From an uncultured Poribacteria bacterium (GTDB lineage Bacteria; Poribacteria; WGA-4E; WGA-3G), in contig OX639973.1 in the NCBI GenBank assembly GCA_951828385.1, positions 744,001-808,000 on the forward strand: a stretch of 64,000 nt of DNA. The letters are read 5' to 3'. The notes below the pieces were generated by a model. The model was given only the letters and a program-made list of their open reading frames with translations. It was not told the DNA's origin and did no database searches. The position numbers and the translations under genes were made by a program. The stretch's first letter is position 1. Every line of letters starts with the position of its first letter. Positions 62,039-64,000 of this stretch are shown piece after piece.

Positions 62039-62866
62039 ATGTCAAAAAAACAGATAAATGTTTTAGTTTTTGGGGCACACCCCGATGATTGTGATATTAA
62101 AGCGGGTGGCGTCGCTGCTTTGTATGGACGACAGGGACACTGTGTTAAGTTTGTCTCCGTTACAAACGGTGATGCTGGACACCACGAAATGGGTGGCGGT
62201 CCTTTAGCACAGCGACGCTACGCAGAAGCACAAGCCGCTGCTGAAGTTATCGGAAACCTTGAATATGAACTGCTTGATAATCACGACGGCGAACTGATGC
62301 CGACGTTGGAAAACCGTTATCAGATTATCCGCGCCATTCGCGAGTTCCGTCCAGATTTGATTATGACGCACCGTCCTAACGATTACCATCCGGACCATCG
62401 GTATACGTCAACGTTGGTACAAGACGCGGCGTATATGGTGACCGTCCCGAATATCTGTGCACTCACGCCACATCTGGAGAAAAATCCTGTTATTGTGTAT
62501 TTGAGTGACGGTTTCATGAAGCCCTACCCGTTCACACCAGATGTCGTTGTCGGTATCGACGCTGTTATTGAACAAAAGATTGACATGCTTCACTGTCACG
62601 TATCACAGTTCTATGAATGGCTTCCTTACAATAGTGGCACCTTGGACGCTGTTCCTACTGATGCTTCGGCACGGCGCGCATGGCTCAGTGAACGGCTCTT
62701 AAATCGTTTTCGCGCGACAGCCGAAAAGTATCGTGATTTGCTCATAGCACTCTATGGCGAAGAAGTAGGGGCGCACATCGAATATGCTGAAGCGTTTGAA
62801 GGATGCGAATACGGGGCATCACTGACAGCAGAAAATATACCGACTCTCTTTCCATTTTTCCAATAA
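62039..62866 (+). CDS. PIG-L/LmbE family deacetylase
   Basis: 275 residues. The zinc motif AHPDD is in VLVFGAHPDDCDIKAGGVAA, followed by VKFVSVTNGDAGHHEMGGGP and the HPDHRYTSTLVQDA histidines. These Zn-dependent enzymes remove acetyl or acyl groups from N-acylated sugars, bacillithiol/mycothiol precursors or diacetylchitobiose. The ~275-residue length is normal. RBS weak. No clear pathway partner is nearby. Confidence 0.9.
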   Translation: MSKKQINVLVFGAHPDDCDIKAGGVAALYGRQGHCVKFVSVTNGDAGHHEMGGGPLAQRRYAEAQAAAEVIGNLEYELLDNHDGELMPTLENRYQIIRAIREFRPDLIMTHRPNDYHPDHRYTSTLVQDAAYMVTVPNICALTPHLEKNPVIVYLSDGFMKPYPFTPDVVVGIDAVIEQKIDMLHCHVSQFYEWLPYNSGTLDAVPTDASARRAWLSERLLNRFRATAEKYRDLLIALYGEEVGAHIEYAEAFEGCEYGASLTAENIPTLFPFFQ

Positions 62867-62885
62867 GGAGTTTTGTCTTACATAC

Positions 62886-63149
62886 ATGCCAACAGAACAA
62901 GCCAGTGCCAAGACGCTTATGTATATTGTCTGCGTTATTGGTCTCATCTTTGCGATTGTTATGGTTATCCTCTTCTTCAACGCTGCGCCTGCGCGTTCTA
63001 ATATTGAGGTGCATCGCGGCTCAGAGGAAGCGGTTGAGTGTTTGAAATGTCATTTAAGAGGCGATGAAAAATCACCGACGATGCCACATCTGAATCTCGG
63101 TAGGTGCAACCTCTGCCACGGATTATCGAAGGAGACGAAACAAGAGTAG
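62886..63149 (+). CDS. Small membrane-anchored diheme cytochrome c
   Basis: 87 residues. One membrane anchor (TLMYIVCVIGLIFAIVMVIL), then two CXXCH heme sites (CLKCH and CNLCH) in a short soluble tail. It is too small for NrfH or NapC, so it may be a dedicated electron carrier or a subunit of a larger complex. It follows the PIG-L gene by 19 bases and has AAGGAG upstream. It is far from the octaheme cytochrome. Confidence 0.75.
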   Translation: MPTEQASAKTLMYIVCVIGLIFAIVMVILFFNAAPARSNIEVHRGSEEAVECLKCHLRGDEKSPTMPHLNLGRCNLCHGLSKETKQE

Positions 63150-63153
63150 GTGA

Positions 63154-63975
63154 TTAATTGGTTTGAGATTGGAGTCTCGCCTTAATTCCTACCCAAGTGA
63201 TGTTGTCTTCTGCTTCGGTTATGACCTGAAGACATTCAAATCGATTCGCCTCTAAAACCGATTGAACTTGTGTGAGTTCAGTCTCCAGAATACCAGAAAA
63301 GATGACGATTCCTGCGGGGTGTAGTCTCGGTGCGCACTCTGGAATAATCGGAAGGATCGCCTTTGTTAAGATATTGCCGATGATGAGATGGTATTTACTG
63401 TCTACCTCTTTGAGTCCGTTGCCTTGAGATAAGCACACCTGTGATGTCACGGTATTTGTTTGGAAATTCGCTGCTGCGATAGGGATTGCCGTCGGATCGA
63501 TTTCAATTGCGTCAACCCGTTTCGCCCCTAACTTGATCGCGGCAATTGTTAAGATACCGGAACCCGTTCCAATGTCCGCGATGTGGTGGAAGGGTTCGAC
63601 AGTGTGTTCTAACAATTCGAGGGAGAGTCGGGTGGTAGGGTGGTACCCCGTGCCGAACGCCATGCCCGGGTCAAGTTGGATTAAAACGTCTGTTTCGTTG
63701 TGAAGGGCATCGTGCCACGAGGGTACGATGAAAATCCGTTCTCCGACACGTTGCGGTGGGAAGGCTGCTTTCCAAGCTTCCGCCCATTCCTCAGATTTGA
63801 CGTGTTTTAAGTCAATCGTAGCAGGTCCTGTCTGAATCTCCCACGTTGGAAGTTCTGCGAGAAAGTTTTGGAGCTTTTGCATTCGCGCCCCGACTCTATC
63901 ATCTAATGGATAGTAGGCAATGAGCTGTACGTTCTGCGTATCGCGCTCCTTGAATTCGACACCGGTTGCGCTCAT
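63154..63975 (-). CDS. prmA: Ribosomal protein L11 methyltransferase
   Basis: 273 residues. PrmA signatures: AWKAAFPPQRVGERIFIVPS, LDPGMAFGTGYHPTTRLSLE (conserved GMAFGTG), the SAM motif IADIGTGSGILTIAAIKLGA and YHLIIGNILTKAILPIIPEC (NxL motif). PrmA trimethylates ribosomal protein L11. The N-terminal domain is complete and the ATG at 63975 is inside the window. It converges on the diheme cytochrome gene. Confidence 0.9.
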   Translation of the reverse strand: MSATGVEFKERDTQNVQLIAYYPLDDRVGARMQKLQNFLAELPTWEIQTGPATIDLKHVKSEEWAEAWKAAFPPQRVGERIFIVPSWHDALHNETDVLIQLDPGMAFGTGYHPTTRLSLELLEHTVEPFHHIADIGTGSGILTIAAIKLGAKRVDAIEIDPTAIPIAAANFQTNTVTSQVCLSQGNGLKEVDSKYHLIIGNILTKAILPIIPECAPRLHPAGIVIFSGILETELTQVQSVLEANRFECLQVITEAEDNITWVGIKARLQSQTN

Positions 63976-64000
63976 CTCAAAGAGACAGTTCGCGACAGCC

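Overview
The window looks like chromosomal DNA of an uncultured, probably host- or particle-associated bacterium. The gene mix resembles Candidatus Poribacteria (sponge symbionts) or a related PVC-type lineage: a phytanoyl-CoA dioxygenase-family protein, a formylglycine sulfatase, LamG lectin domains, Gfo/Idh/MocA dehydrogenases, a sugar isomerase, a Uma2 nuclease, WD40 and LRR proteins, and many dispersed repeats. This is inference from gene content only. No rRNA, tRNA or CRISPR array was seen.

Layout. 0-5 kb: end of a metal ABC permease with a fused winged-helix tail, a hicAB toxin-antitoxin pair, a secreted thioredoxin-like DUF255 protein and a LamG protein. 5-10 kb: ABC-2 permease, ECF sigma factor, an octaheme cytochrome c of the hydroxylamine oxidoreductase type and an internally duplicated membrane protein. 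10-15 kb: DegT aminotransferase, two LRR lipoproteins, P1 peptidase. 15-23 kb: a six-gene, tightly coupled minus-strand operon for polyprenyl-linked glycan transfer (two GT39 enzymes, GT4, GT2, a flippase-like membrane protein, a methyltransferase). 23-27 kb: MacB-type permease, a long WD40 protein, a cysteine-rich exported protein and a small exported peptide. 28-42 kb: a minus-strand catabolic and surface region (phosphodiesterase, PhyH, sulfatase, FemAB-like, UxuA-like, two MocA dehydrogenases, PL22-like propeller, sugar isomerase, LamG, beta/gamma-crystallin, Uma2), plausibly for uronate-rich or sulfated host glycans.

42-59.4 kb is an accessory island. Arrays and single copies of one composite repeat family (core word GAATCGCGGATT) separate self-contained modules: a GxxExxY protein; a 93-residue unknown beside a field of TTCATGAA palindromes; a decayed FRG-TPR gene with a TIR protein; a PIN/AbrB toxin-antitoxin pair; a two-gene Pycsar-type system (pyrimidine cyclase plus cyclic-nucleotide-binding TIR effector) with an unknown neighbour; and a PLD-SNF2 helicase, HigB/HigA pair and Eco57I-type methylase. 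The repeat-delimited modular layout is the most interesting structure here.

59.5-64 kb returns to ordinary genes: SMP-30 family hydrolase, methyltransferase, a tandem PurS protein, PIG-L deacetylase, a diheme membrane cytochrome and ribosomal protein L11 methyltransferase. Protein starts were moved from the longest reading frame wherever a ribosome binding site or signal peptide decided the matter.
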